Shown: positions 35,336 through 48,227, counted from the first letter of the stretch. The stretch: 64,000 nucleotides of DNA from Sambucus nigra (GCA_949130495.1 OX422208.1:640750523-640814522), one strand, 5' to 3'. Numbers and translations: made by a program. Notes: generated by a model from the sequence alone, not told the origin.

Positions 35336-37355
35336 TAATTAAGGGTGAAAAGTAGCACGTATCAAATGCCGATCGTTGTTTTCTGTTCACTGCCTTAATA
35401 CAAAAACCTAAACTTATGACTGCACTAAAAAAGGGAGTATAGCGACTAAGTCCAGGTATCGAAAATCCACAGAGACAAGTTGTTAGAATTTAATTGGTTT
35501 AATACTTCTAAATAAAAGTGTAAAAGGTTATTTGATAACGAAAAAGAAAGAAAAGATAAACTAGGCATGAGTGTATTTAAACTAAATTAACAAAGAGAAT
35601 AAAAATTATAGGATGCGCCGGATATCCCTCACCCCGAGTTAATTAGTATGAAATGGTTACATGGGTTCGCGACTTATTAAGATTGCGTCTCATTTCATAA
35701 ATTAATTAAATCAAGAGTTGTCACACCCCCAAATTGCATAAAATACTAATATGATTTTTGCGTCAACAAATACCCCCAAAATCAGGCACGCAAGGACGTA
35801 AATACGGAGCATACATGATATACCCCGTTAAATATCCTAGGCCCCCACTCGAAATAAACACGTAAGACTCCATCACCAAAGCAAAGCAACCATTCAACCC
35901 TTAGGTGAGTTCAATCAAACGCAACCTAAACTAAATTAGCTAGAAAGCATGATTAAAGATATAAATTAAACGCAACTAATTAATTAAAGCAAACTAAATA
36001 AATTAACAACTAAAATTGTCTAGGCATGAAATAAATGGAAAGAATTAAAAACTAGGGCACAAAGCAAAAAAGAAAGAGACGATGAATAGAAAAGTAGCAC
36101 TTGCATTAATGGGTGAAAATCCAACACAAATGAGGAGAGGGGTGTCTTAACATATAAACCCCAAAATGTTCCAAACCCTAGGTTACCAAACTAAGAGAGA
36201 AAGGAAAAATAAGCTAAAAACTCGATGTTATGTTTTCTTATTTACAAAAATACACCAAAGGGTGTATTTATAGTATGTTGGAAAAAGGGAGGAAAGAAAA
36301 AGAAATAAGAAAAGAAAAAGGGAATAGTTAAAATTAAAAATAAAGAAAAGGAGCAACAAAAATCTCGAACAAAAACAGGACACCGGTCGACCGGTGGCCA
36401 AATCGTGGTTGATCGCGTGCCAAGGCAAGAGCACACTTGAAAAGACCCTCAACAAAAACCCACTCGACAGGGGTAACAGGGCCAGTCGACCGCGGGTAGC
36501 AGACCAAGCCACACCAGATCGCAGCAACACCCACGCAACATCAGCAACTCAAGAACCACAAGCCACAACTGCCATGGTTGAAAAACCAACTCGCTGCCAT
36601 AGTGGGTATAACTAAGACCCACCATGAATTTGTTCCACCACTTGCAAAACCGAGACCTACCAACACGAACTCAAAAAGCTGAGATCCAAGCCATCTCCAT
36701 GTAAAAAAAATGGTGAAAAAACAAGAACCACACACCTCCATTAATGGCCAACAAAAACCTCCAATTTGTACATGTCCACGACCAATATGCGCGTGTGGAT
36801 CAAAATCGAGCTCCAATTTCAGACAAAAGCCCTCAATTTGGGACAAACCCAAAATTCGCGTCAAACCCGAGCTTGGACCAAAAATCGCCCATGGCTATCA
36901 AATGTCAAAGTGAAAGAGAAAAGGACATGGAGGGTATTATTAGAATTGTTAGTATATTAAATTAAATAATAATAAAAAGTATTCTTATATTTATTCCCCG
37001 ATTAAAGGTTCGGGTTTTCTTCGTTCGGACTCCGATTCGATCACCCTTCACGGCCACGCGAATCTTGGCCCGAGATCTATAACTTCCGTGAATGCTTCGA
37101 CCAAAAATCCTGAAGTGTGAAATTACCGAAATACCCTTGAATGTGTGAATCGTGACGAAACTTTATCGAAACGCGCTCAAACTTCGTACTAAGCACCATA
37201 ATACCTATAAAAACTCAATAATACCTCAAATAACATGTTAGCATATAAAATGGAGGTTGTCTAATTAATGAGCATAATTATATCAATTACGGTACCCGAG
37301 GGGGCTACAATGCCTAAGTTTGAGGGTAATCAGTGCTATGATTTGGGACGAATCA
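35336..37355 (-). mobile_element. 3' LTR of minus-strand LARD
   Basis: 2020 bp. On the minus strand it starts TGATTCGTCC after the PPT and ends ...CACCCTTAATTA (terminal CA changed to TA). Palindromes such as CCGGTCGACCGG (36383-36394) and GTCGAC (about 36492) lie about 110 bp before a TATA box, read TATAAATAC on the minus strand (36267-36272). Several frames at 36228-36960 are chance readings of this part. Confidence 0.9.
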
Positions 37356-37368
37356 CATCCCCTAACTT
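37356..37368 (-). other. Polypurine tract of minus-strand LARD
   Basis: On the minus strand AAGTTAGGGGATG ends exactly at the LTR start. It matches the PPT of the plus-strand LARD (TAAGTTAGGGGGTG). Confidence 0.85.
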
Positions 37369-38282
37369 ACACATTGCTAGTCCCTAGTAATGAAATTCAA
37401 TGCAAGAAGAACTATAAAAAAAACCACAAAACAAGATATATATACGAAAGAGATAAAAGGGATGAAAACCACTTTCGCGGGCGAACGATTACATTTAGTG
37501 TATGCAATAAGCCGCTAAACCCCTAGGTTACCCTAGTGAACGAGTGTCGTCTCTTGAGGGTTTTCAGGGATGAAACCCACAAACATCATATGGTTTCCTC
37601 AAAATATGCCCAATCAACATGCGACAATCCCAACAATAGCGAAAAAGATTTCAAACACATTATTAGCATAGCGAGCTAATTCACAAAACAACCCGTAGTT
37701 ATTAACAGGTTGAATGTACCTCATAGAATTAAAACTTTAAAAGTGGGAGGGGAGCGAGCACATGTAAAGTTTAATTTGGCAAAAACTTAAATAAATCGGA
37801 TAAACATAAAGTATGCATATAATCCGATCCTCACGGGTATTACACTTAACAAATAAAATCACTCGGAACAGGGTGTTAACACACGGAACATGCGGTCATA
37901 AAGAGTAAACGTAAATGGAAACTAGGCCACACGCATGTCACAAATGAAGAACGCTATATATAAAAGGAAAAACTGTAATCTCAATGAAAGATACCGCACA
38001 TTAAAAGAGGTGAAATGCATTTTCACAGATTATCAAAACTATTTAAACTTTTAAATTAAATTCACCCTAATATCACATAGGACTTTATAGGGTTGTAATG
38101 TAGATTTGGGGATAAGGTTATGAAAGGAAAGAATATATGTATGGATTCAAAGTGTTCGGAGATGAAAACTCGGGATAATAGGAAAATGTGGGCAAAATCA
38201 AAATTGGAAAATAACTTCCAAACAAGCATTAAATATAATAATTGGAGAGTAATCAAAGCTTAATGAGCTATAAACACAACAT

Positions 38283-38390
38283 ATACAACTCTCTCTATTT
38301 TCTTTTCTTCTTTTTCTCACTTTTTCTTTTGCTTTCTACTTTCTCTTTTTCTCTCTTTTTCACTTTTTTGTTTTCTTTACTTTTCACTCT
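38283..38390 (-). repeat. Poly-purine tract on the sense (minus) strand
   Basis: On the plus strand it is TTTCTTTT-type; on the element's sense strand it is almost all A and G. It corresponds in place to 29655-29765 of the other LARD. The frame at 38242-38469 is a chance reading. Confidence 0.82.
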
Positions 38391-39180
38391 CACATGCCTA
38401 AATTGCAACCACATAACAAGAACATCATTCAATCCCAAATATCACTCCAAAAAAATGTACGAAAGGTAATATGTGTGGTTTTAACTCTAATATGGAGTTG
38501 GTTATGGGATTTTGGGTCAAGAAAAGAAAGGCCAATATTTAGGCTCAAAGGGGTTGACTAGGGAAAACATATAACGTGAGGTTAAGGTTAATATGGGTGA
38601 TATAACAAAGATGGCCTATGATCATTTCCTAAAGTTTAAGTAATTCTCGAGTTAAAACAAACTTTGAAATTCATGGTCAAGTAATACATTTCAAGATAAA
38701 AACTCAATTAATGAACGATTAATGAAAGAATAGTGAGATTACCACTGAATTCAACATTTTCGATGAGGAAAGAATAGTGTATACACTCACAAATGAAGAA
38801 AAGTCCGAAACTCACTCGGTGTAAGTATATACGATGCAACAAAAGATTAATGAGTTATACAAATCTTAAACCAAATCAATAAAGCAAGAAAAGTGCATGT
38901 GCTCATGGGATTAAAGTTTAATTCATGAAGTTATTCATAATATCAATAATTGAGGACTAAAGTATAATAATTTCTAAAATCGAGAACATGCATCATTAAG
39001 TTGTCTATTGAATCAGGTAATTATTAAAATTTATTATCGGAAACAAAGGCAAAATCCCCAAAAAAGAAAAAAAATAAAGAAAATCTTTTTGAAATTATTA
39101 ATTTTTTTACAAGAAAAGCATGCTTGGAAAGAACATATAATCAAAACAAAGAAACTACCAATGAATGGATAGAATATCCA

Positions 39181-39193
39181 ACACCCCGTAACT
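39181..39193 (-). other. Internal polypurine tract of minus-strand LARD
   Basis: On the minus strand the sequence reads AGTTACGGGGTGT and is followed by TGGATATTC, as in the plus-strand copy (GGATATTC after the tract at 28878). It lies 1.83 kb from the 3' LTR, the same distance as in the other LARD. Confidence 0.65.
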
Positions 39194-39657
39194 TGAAACC
39201 TGACATTGTCCTCAATGTGAATTCAGAACCAAGTTAAAGAGAGGAAAAGAGCGATATTACCCAAAAGGGAGCGATCTCATGAAAGTACACGTCCAATGAT
39301 TCTACAAAACATGCTTGTAACAAGCATATAAAAAACAAATAACAAAAACTTAATTAATTACACTAGACAATAAGTAAAATAAACTAAATATTTACAACCT
39401 ACAATTTTAACTTCTAACTAATTATACACTAGAAGTTGAAATTTTTGAGGGTCCACCCAAAATACGATTTGTATTTGAAAGATCCACGGTGGACCTTCCC
39501 TCTCATGCATGCCTTACGAAAAATAGGAATTTCGTTCAAACAATGGAAGGCATGTATAAGGCGTAAGAAATGAACCATCACCAATTAAAATTTTTGGCGG
39601 GAGGATGGGGGATTTGGATAAGACGGGTGACAAATACACATGGGGGCTAAGAAAAAT

Positions 39658-40542
39658 TTAATCATCTCCTAAATATTTAACAAGTGGAATGGGAGGTGGC
39701 GCACATGAGGGCAAAGATGCCTTCATGAAAGGCGACCCGAGCGAGTACTCCTCATCGGTGAAAAGGTTTGGAACTATAAAGTTTTGAACTGATTCATCGA
39801 GTACTAACATCGGTGTGACAGTATAGAATAAAGATGGGGAAGAAAAAAATTTAATCTCAAGAGATGAGTTATCATCGCTTAAAGACTGAATTTCGAAGGA
39901 GAAAGGATCATTTTCAGTGAAACTTTCTTCTTTGGGGGCCAAAGAAGAAATCATTTCATTGCAAATGGATACTATATCCATTTCACCACCACTTTCATTC
40001 TCTACTATACTATGGGACAAGTCAAGAATGGTTTGTTCCAAACTAGGCACAAAGTCCTCATTTGGTTCAAAACATTCCTCGATTGCAAAGGTCTCGGTCC
40101 AACTCCTGCTCCCATCAACGATTTTCTTCCTGATAACGATTTTTAAGTTTTTATTTTCAAGCATGCGCAAGCCCTCGACGAAAGTCATAGGCCGAGGTGC
40201 GGATTCTTGGAAATGATAAGTTTGAAAATTATTATCAGAACAACTATCAAAATCATTAACATAAGAATTTTGAAAGCTATTGCAATCTGTTTCAAACTTC
40301 TTATCATAAGGATCTTGTGACCCAAAATCGAAATGATCATTCCCAAAATTCACGTAATCCATACTTTGACTTTCATAATACTCACCCAATGTCATTTTAG
40401 ATGTTGCAATTTTTTGGGCTTGTAAGTATTGACCAAAAGTCATAGGTTTAAGGGGATTTTGAGAATTATCATTAGGATTACCAAAAAAATTAGAATAAGA
40501 CATGCTTAACCCAACAAAGGCTCGAGATGGCAAATTCCACAA
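39658..40542 (-). CDS. LARD-encoded 294-aa protein of unknown function
   Basis: This is the only long ORF inside the minus-strand LARD and the longest intact frame of an element body in the window apart from the LINE end. A second start at residue 14 (MSYSNFF) may be the true one. The protein is acidic, rich in S, D, N and F, with no cysteine-histidine box, no protease or RT motif and no obvious membrane segment. A motif recurs three times: PMTFGQYLQ (residues 33-41), KMTLGEYYES (49-58) and PMTFVEGL (near 117). The ORF starts about 140 bp after the PBS, where gag normally begins. It could be a diverged gag piece or a captured gene. Its intact state in a non-autonomous element is unusual. Confidence 0.7.
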   Translation of the reverse strand: MWNLPSRAFVGLSMSYSNFFGNPNDNSQNPLKPMTFGQYLQAQKIATSKMTLGEYYESQSMDYVNFGNDHFDFGSQDPYDKKFETDCNSFQNSYVNDFDSCSDNNFQTYHFQESAPRPMTFVEGLRMLENKNLKIVIRKKIVDGSRSWTETFAIEECFEPNEDFVPSLEQTILDLSHSIVENESGGEMDIVSICNEMISSLAPKEESFTENDPFSFEIQSLSDDNSSLEIKFFSSPSLFYTVTPMLVLDESVQNFIVPNLFTDEEYSLGSPFMKASLPSCAPPPIPLVKYLGDD

Positions 40543-40679
40543 TGATATGCGTGAACAAAAAATTCAAACGATTCTTAGCGCTCCAATGTAGAAGTCGTGC
40601 AAAAAATGTTAGCAAAAAAAGACAAATAGAAAGAAAATACTATGAAACACTAAATCAAATAAATTTTAAAACAAACTCA

Positions 40680-40697
40680 TCCCCGGCAACGGCGCCA
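40680..40697 (-). other. Primer-binding site for tRNA-Asp, minus strand
   Basis: On the minus strand it reads TGGCGCCGTTGCCGGGGA, an 18-base match to the PBS that Athila-type elements use with tRNA-Asp. It is three bases from the LTR end at 40701. Confidence 0.95.
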
Positions 40698-40700
40698 TTT

Positions 40701-42749
40701 TGATTAAGGGTGAAAAGTAGCGCGTGTCAAACGTCGATCGCTATTTTCTGTTCACCGTCTTAATACAAAAACCTAAACTTATGATTCCACTCAAAAAGGG
40801 AGTATAGCGGCCAAGTTCGGGTATCGAAAATCCATAGAGACGAGTTGTTATAATTTAATTTGTTTTATACTTCTAAATACAAGTGTAGAAGGTAATTTGG
40901 TAACTAAAAAGAAATAAAGGATTAACTAGGCATGGGTGTATTTAAACTAAATTAACGAAGAGAATAAAAAACTATAGGATGTGTCAGATATCACTCACCC
41001 CGAGTTAATTAGTATAAAATGGTTACATGGGTTAAGATTGCATCTCGTTTCGTAAATTTATTAAATCAAGAGTTATCACACCCCTAAATTCGCATAAAAG
41101 GCTAATATGATTTTGGCGTCAACAAATACCCCGAAAATTACGCACGTAAGGTCATAAATACGGAGCATACATGATATAACCCATTAAATATCCTAGGCGT
41201 AATAACTAGGACAACCCACTCGAAATAAACATGTAAAACTCCATCATCAAACCAAAGCAACCATTCAACCTTTAGGTGAGTTCAATCAAACACAACCTAA
41301 ACTAAATTAGCTAGAAATCTTGATTAAAGATATAAATTAAACGAAACTAACTAATTAAAGCAGACTAAATAAATTAACAACTAAAATTATCTAGGCATGA
41401 AATAAATGGAAAGCATTAAAAACTAGGGCACAAAGCATAAAAGAGAGAGATAATGAATAGTAAAGTAGCACTTACATTAATGGATGAAAATCCAACACAA
41501 ATGAGGAGAGGGGTGTCTCAACAAATAAACCCCAAAATTTTCCAAACCCTAGGTTACCAAACTATGAGAGAAAGGAAAAATAAACTAAAAACTGGATATT
41601 ATGTGCTCTTATTTACAAAAATACACCAAAGGGTGTATTTATAGTAGGTTGGAAAAAAGGAAGGAAATAAAAAGAAATAAGAAAAGAAAAAGGGAATAGT
41701 TACAATTAAAAATAAAAGAAAATAAAAATAAAGAAAAGGAGCTACAACAATCTTAGACAAAAACGGGACACCGGTTGACCGGTGGCCAAATCGCGGTTGA
41801 CCGTGTGTCAAGGCAAGGGCACACTGGAAAATACCCACAATAAAAATCAAAAACCCAGTCGAACGGGGTGACAGGGCCGGTCGATCGAGGGTAGTAGGCC
41901 AAGCCACACCACATCGTAGCAACACCCATGCAATAGCAGCAGCTCAAGACTGACAAGCCACAACTTCCATGGCTGAAAACCCAACTCGCTGCCATAGTGG
42001 GTATAACCATGACCCACTATGAATTTGTTCCACCACTTGCAAAACCGAGACCCACCAACATCAACTCAACAAGCTGAGACCTAAGCCATCTCCATGTCCA
42101 AAAAATGGTGAAAAAACAAGAACTCCACACCTCCATTAATGGCCAATAAAAACATCCAATTTGTACATATCCACGACCCATATGCGCGTGTGGACCAAAA
42201 TCGAGCTCCAATTTTGGGCAAAAGTCCTCAATTTGGGACGAACCCAAAACCCGAGCCAAACCCATGCTTGGACCAAAAATCTCCCATGGCTATCAAATGT
42301 TTGCTGCAAAAGTGAAAGAGAAAAGGACATGGAGGGTATTATTAGAATTGTTAGTATATTAAATAAAATAATAATAAAAATTATTCCTATATTTCTTCCC
42401 ACATTAAAGGTCCGTGTTTCCTTCATTCGGACTACCATTCGAGCACCTTTCATGTCCACATGGACTTAGAGCTACAACTTTCGTGAATACTTCGAGCGAA
42501 AACCCAAAGTGTGAAATTACCGAAATACCCCTGAACGTGCGAATTGCGACAAAACTTTATCGAAACGTGCTCAAACTTCATACTAAGGATCATAACACCT
42601 ATAAAAACTCAATAATACCTCAAATAACATATTATCATATAAAACATAGGTTATCTAATTAATGAACATAATTATAGCGATTGCGGTACCCGAAGGGGCT
42701 AAAATGCCTAAGTTCGAGAGTAATGAGTGGTATGATTCAGGACGAATCG
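40701..42749 (-). mobile_element. 5' LTR of minus-strand LARD
   Basis: 2049 bp, colinear with the LTR at 35336-37355. It has the palindromes CCGGTTGACCGG (about 41771) and GGTCGATCGAGG (about 41879) and a TATA box, on the minus strand TATAAA, at 41638-41643. It ends before the TSD TCAAC. Small frames at 41453-42662 are shadows of the LTR. Confidence 0.9.
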
Positions 42750-42754
42750 TCAAC

Positions 42755-43060
42755 CTTTCCCCCATTGATGTGAAGGGAAATAAGGAGTTATACGCATGAA
42801 TATTCTCACAAAACTTCGCACCTCTTCTGCCAAGAAAAGAGTTTAAAAGATCAAGCGAAAATATGGGAGGTTGTTGTAGTGGAGGGAGTTTTATCTTTCT
42901 CCCTCGATTGCACATGGAAAACTTTAATTTTTTTTCGTTTATTTTTTCATTACGTTCTTCATACCACATAGGGATCCGTAGTAATAGTAATTATGAGTTA
43001 AGATGCCAAAATTCCAAACCTCTGTATATTTTCCTATAATCAATAAAATAATATTTAATG
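42755..43060 (-). pseudogene. Helitron ORF, upstream fragment
   Basis: On the minus strand 42969-42755 reads MWYEERNEKINEKKLKFSMC, then KIKLPPLQQPP, then ENIHAYNSLFPFTSMG, which is the known order of the N-terminal part of plant Helitron proteins. The upstream bases to about 43060 read like the preceding FGIPTHNCYYC segment with cysteines lost. A possible 3' splice site (TATAG or CAG) lies near 43040. A single-base loss shifts the frame just before the LARD insertion. It joins to 35330 when the LARD and one TSD copy are removed. Confidence 0.85.
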
Positions 43061-45779
43061 GAGTGTGATATCATTTATTGGTTTGATAAATGAATTTATT
43101 GTTTAAATGTTATTCTTACTTGAATAAGGGCCATCATTTGCACGCTCTTATTTATTTTACCCATTATGTTGTTGCCATTCTCTATCGTCTGTAAGAAAAC
43201 CGTACATATGGAATCAATTATTTTTATATTAAAATTATTTAAGACATTCTAATATAAATTGGTATAACTTTACTACATATACTTGTAATTCTAATGATTT
43301 AAAGTGGACCTGAAATATTGATCTATTTGACTATTCTAATAATGTCTCTCACATTTTTAATTATGTGTCCATTATAGTTATCATAGACAATATTAGCCAA
43401 AGACCCAAAAACTTGTGTGGTCGAAATAATGATGCCATCCTTATTCACAAATGAGATAGAAATGGTTGTTGAATTTAAACCAATATTAACGTTGTTTCCA
43501 TTTGAGTGTTCATGTGCTCGAAACCAAGATGGACGAAAGATACCCAATTAAAATATCTTGTTGGGTTATAATAAAGGATTTAATTCAAGTTCAAGTTAGG
43601 GTAACAAATAAAAAGCCAAAGGTGTATGTGAAAAATTAATTACTAAGCAGATTGAACCAAATTTGATCTATAATGAATAGGTGACTTAATCTAAGTGCAA
43701 AAAGGTAAGCAATATAACATAACACCAAAGCGTACGAGGAAAAATCCATAACGGGAAAAACTCTTTGGCTGACATAATGTCCTATGATAAACTTTTATAA
43801 CTAAAAGATAAAGACTTACAAACTCACAATGCTATGAATGATTAGACACACTTTAACACCATATCCTCTGTAGAGAGCATCGATAGTTGAAGAACGCTAC
43901 ACAATCGCAACTGGTTTAGGTCTGCGATCAATGTCGTTAAATCACAAGCTAATAAATTTTTAATGTTTAAAGAAAACTTTGTGTTTCAAATCTTAGAACA
44001 AGGATGAGAAGCTTACAATAAGTGTAGCACCACTTTCCAGGTGTGTGAAAAAACAAAAGTGAAAGTTTGAAAATAATGTTTTAGCTCATAAAAATATATT
44101 TCTGAGATAAATAAAATCTAAAAATAACACATAAACAAATATTAAAGAGATTTATTTAAGGAATAAAAAGATTTTAAAGCAAACAAGTTTACTAAAAAAA
44201 TATTTTTAGTTTTCGTAAGTACTTAAACTTACAATATCTTAAGAATATATTGAAGAGGAAAAAAGATTTAATACTTTGAAGAATATGAGATTCAACAGCA
44301 AACGAAATTTTTATCTTATAAATATTTTTCTCTCCTAAAAATAATTATTGTGGCAAGAAAGATCTTGGAAAATATTTGTCTATAAAGAGATCATATAATC
44401 ACACATCTTTTTCACACACATTCAAAATGAAGTTCCAACCCACTTACATATACACATAATCTTACAAGAGAAGCTTTGGGAGACAAGTAGGTAAGTTGTA
44501 GACTTACATGAAGTGACAAGTTAAATTTATTTGAAAAGATAAGGTTAGATCTGTCATGTTTCATGGATACCGAGGAGGATATATGCAATCTATTGCAAAA
44601 AGTAGCTTTTCACGCCAGACTGACGCATCTCGCTGTAGCAAGGATCATCCTTGTTGGGGTAAAATTATAACAAAAATACAAGGCATTATTACTAAAGAGA
44701 AATATCTAAAAATTGGCATGACTAATAAGAAGCTGTTGCAGCAGTAAAGGAAATCTACGCTATGGCTAAAGGTTATACGACAAAAAAACATCCATATAAA
44801 ATATAAAATGCAAAATTTTTTAAAAGAATTTTATTTGAATTTCATATAAAGTGCAAAGACCCATATCAAGAACGTAAACACACTTTAAAAATATTTTATC
44901 CATGAAGATCTAGTGTGATAAAATGTGCGTGAGTCTAAGTGTCAGTTTCACCTTCTTAATAGTCATATAAAACGATACATATGAAGGACGAGGATGTCCG
45001 TTTAAATGACTTGCATGAAGATTTTTCCAAAATAATCTCATGAACAAGACTCAACGTATACTTATTCAACGGATAAAGACAATCTAGTTCTATTGGGGCA
45101 CTTGAGTGTAATGCATACACTTACACCATTCATAGGCCAAATGGAGGATTTCATGGTTGGAGTAAGGTATGCTTGATTCAACACAACAAGTGTGTTATCA
45201 AAAAATTTAACATCTGGGAGTCTACTTCATTTTTTGAGTCTACTGATACACCTTTTGAATCTAGAAAACCTAGTGTAATCTAAAATAATAATGACATATA
45301 TGTTGATACAATCCTTAACTTTTAATAATAATTCATTAGTAGACGATACATTCAACAATAAGAATTTCATAAGTAACAACCATGATTCTGAATGAAACGT
45401 TAATAAGAAAATTTAAAAACAAATATGCTTTCTTTTATTACATTAAGATATCATTAATATCTATACTTTTGAGAGTATAGTATGGTGAATTTATCCCAAC
45501 AACGAATTTACAGTGTAATTTAATTCATAGCACATGCTAAAGTTAATTAAAGTAAACTATCTTCACATGGATATATGCTGGAAAAGGTCCATGCACATAC
45601 AATGAATACATTGAGTAGTAAGAATTTGATAAGTAACAAACATGAGTTATAATGTATTCTTAATTATAAATTGTAAAAAATTAGTCATACTTTGATTGCA
45701 TTCAGATACTATTAATTATATTAACAAAAACCTAGTATTACTACATTTCTGTAAAGGATAATGAGTTTATAGATGAGAT
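43061..45779. other. Unassigned AT-rich segment
   Basis: No known domain was found. A 74-codon minus-strand frame at 43323-43547 (MGIFRPSWFRAHEHSNGNN...) has ordinary composition and could be an exon of the Helitron or a host fragment, but I do not recognise it. A 63-codon plus-strand frame at 44556-44747 is also unrecognised. The rest has only short frames. Confidence 0.4.
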
Positions 45780-46856
45780 GCCTGAATGAAAAGCTAATTT
45801 TGAGAGAAATCAAAGAACTTAATGCTGATAGTTCTCCAGGTCCAAATGAGTTATCGATTTCTTTTACTCCTAGTGTTGGGAAAAGGGGATTTGATTAAAA
45901 CTGTAAATCCTTTTTTCTGGAGCTCAAATTCTTATTAGTTGGTCTAGTACTATTGTTGTTTTGATCCCCAAAGTGTTTGATCCCATAAATTTTTCTCAAT
46001 TTAAACTAAGAAGCCTTAGTGATTTCTCATTCAAGATCATTTCTATAATCATTAATATGCGATTTGTCAATATTATTCCTTTTACTATATCTCTAAATCA
46101 GTCTGGATTACTAAAAGGAGGAGTATTTTTTTATAACATTAAACTTGGTCAAGAAATGACCAGTGTGTTGGCTAGAAAGTGTAATAGTTTAATATTATTA
46201 TTAAGATGGACTTGGAAAAGGCTTATGATAGGGTCTCTTGGTGGTTTATAATAGCAGTGCTTAAAAGATTTGGCTTCTCAGAATATTTTATTAACAGGAT
46301 TTGGAGAATGGTTCTTAATTTTGGTAAATGGTTAGTCAACCATTTTTTTAAAATCTTGTAGAGGTGTTAAACAAGAGATTCAATATCCCATTGTTTATTT
46401 ATCATTGGAGCTAAAGTATTAAGGAGAGGATTGAATAAGTTAATGGATTCTATAAAATTACATCTATTTACTCATCATGTAGGTTCATTGTGTGTTTCCC
46501 ATCTTGAATTTACCGTTGATGTCATGATCTTTATTAATGGAAGGAAAAGTAGCATTTGTAACCTAATGAGATTCATTAATGAGTATGAGAATTTTCCTGG
46601 ACAATTTATTAATAGAACAAGATCAGTTTTATTGTGGATGAAAATCTCAGTCTTGAGAGGGCTTACAATTTAAGTAGATTCCAATAAACTATTTAAGATG
46701 TCCTCTTATAAAAGGAGAAAGGAAAGCTATTTATTTCTCTAAAATTATAGAGAAAATTAGAAGAAGAATTCATGAGTGGAAGTCTAGATTCCTTTCTCTA
46801 GGTAACATGCGAATTTTGTTAAGACATGCTTTAACTTCCGTGCTTTATAATCTCTT
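45780..46856 (+). pseudogene. LINE reverse transcriptase, first part
   Basis: The plus-strand frames follow plant L1-type LINE RT in order: EIKELNADSSPGPNE (45810), VVLIPKV (45955), KIISIIINMRF (46040), ISLNQSG (46090), MDLEKAYDRVSWWF (46205), then SCRGVKQ and MDSIKLHLFTHHVG (46440). The catalytic box, normally FADD, reads FTVD (about 46508), so the enzyme is dead. After INGRKSSICNLMRF the frame runs on to KSRFLSLGNMRILLRHALTS (46780-46840) and stops at 46856, where about 8 kb of other DNA is inserted. It resumes at 54921. Confidence 0.87.
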
Positions 46857-48227
46857 TGTCACACCTTGCTTTTTGGTATGAATGTTCAATAGAGAATAGA
46901 TAAAGCAATGAATTAAAGTTAAGGCGGCAAACATAACTTCTTTCATTATTAAAATGGTATACATAGTGTATTACCATCGCATGGGTGAATTATATTTTAT
47001 TGTCAACACGAACTATGAAATAGAAAATAGAAAAGTTCCACTCCTTGCTCCCATCTAGCTTTGTCTCCATCCAAATAGTCACATATAGAACAAGCGATTG
47101 ATGTTTGTCTCAAAAGGGTAAGATAGACTAACTGCTATTTCCGGAGTATCTGGAGGAAAAAAGAATTAACATAAATAAGCTAAGCAGGTTTTACCAATTT
47201 TATAATAAATATATGTATAGATGGAAGGTGGAGTGTGTATAGAATTGAACTGTATGTATACTTTACATAAGAAAGTCAAAGAATTAAACTAATAATCTCA
47301 TACATATTAGATTTCAAAGGGGGTATAGAATTAAATAAGCCATCAAAAAAATCAAGTAATAAGTAATATAAAACCTTTGGAAAGTAACTAGATAGGCACA
47401 CAATTAAAGTGGCACAAGTACGTATGTAGCTAAAATTCCAGCTCTCAATCATCTGAGACCATAGTCCAACTAAACAATTTCGTGGTATAATATGACAGTT
47501 TACTCCCTGTTATTACTAATGATTTTAAAATAAATAATAATGCACAAAGTTGCAAGGTAAAAAATCGTTACAATGAGTTATTATTATATCAATTTTTAGA
47601 TGAGAAGGGTTCAAACTTGATCTAATGACCATAATCAATTGATATAATAAAATATGAGTATGATAATTTCTACACATACTGAGAATCAAATTGGGCGATC
47701 ATAAAGTGATATCGATACCAGTTAACAAATATGCAAAATTTACTATTAAAGAGATAAAAACACATATTTGATTGGATTTTTGAAAGAATTAAGTATCAAG
47801 AGAGGATATCGGTAGGAGGAGGTAGTTGAGTTTCGTATACAAGTGTTTGGGTGAATAAGTATTGTTGAAATTAAGGTGAGTTTTGGTTCATTTATAGTCA
47901 AAATTATGTATTGTAAAGTTTAAGGGGTTAAATTGTTATTAATTTGGGATTTTAAAATCTTTACACTTAGGTTCAAATTTAAAATTTTATGCTGAAGAGT
48001 TTTTAACTCAAAATACTTTAAATTACTTATAAAAAAAATTGGGGTTCAAATTCCTAAGTTGAAAAAGTCAGGAGGGGTCAATTTGTAATTTAGGGAAAAT
48101 AATTCAAACCTAAAACACTAATTTTTCATATCTTTGGCTAGGCTTGACCAAACAAAGACTTACCTATATCATTTTGACAAGAAAAATATAATAAAAATAT
48201 TGAAAAAAAAGTTCAGAAAATTTTGAT

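Larger units (their letters stand above)
35336..42749 (-). mobile_element. Complete LARD-like Athila-type non-autonomous element, minus strand
   Basis: This 7414-bp element has two LTRs (35336-37355 and 40701-42749), a tRNA-Asp PBS next to the right LTR, a PPT next to the left LTR, and a perfect TSD TCAAC (35331-35335 and 42750-42754). It has no protease, RT or integrase. Inside is one long ORF and about 2.3 kb of non-coding sequence. The PBS type and the internal polypurine tract suggest an origin from the Athila lineage of Ty3/gypsy. It inserted into the Helitron coding region. Confidence 0.92.

Noticed and set aside
36228..36960. Several frames in the minus-strand LARD's left LTR
   Set aside because: They overlap in different frames inside an LTR, are not maintained in the other LTR copy and have no motif.
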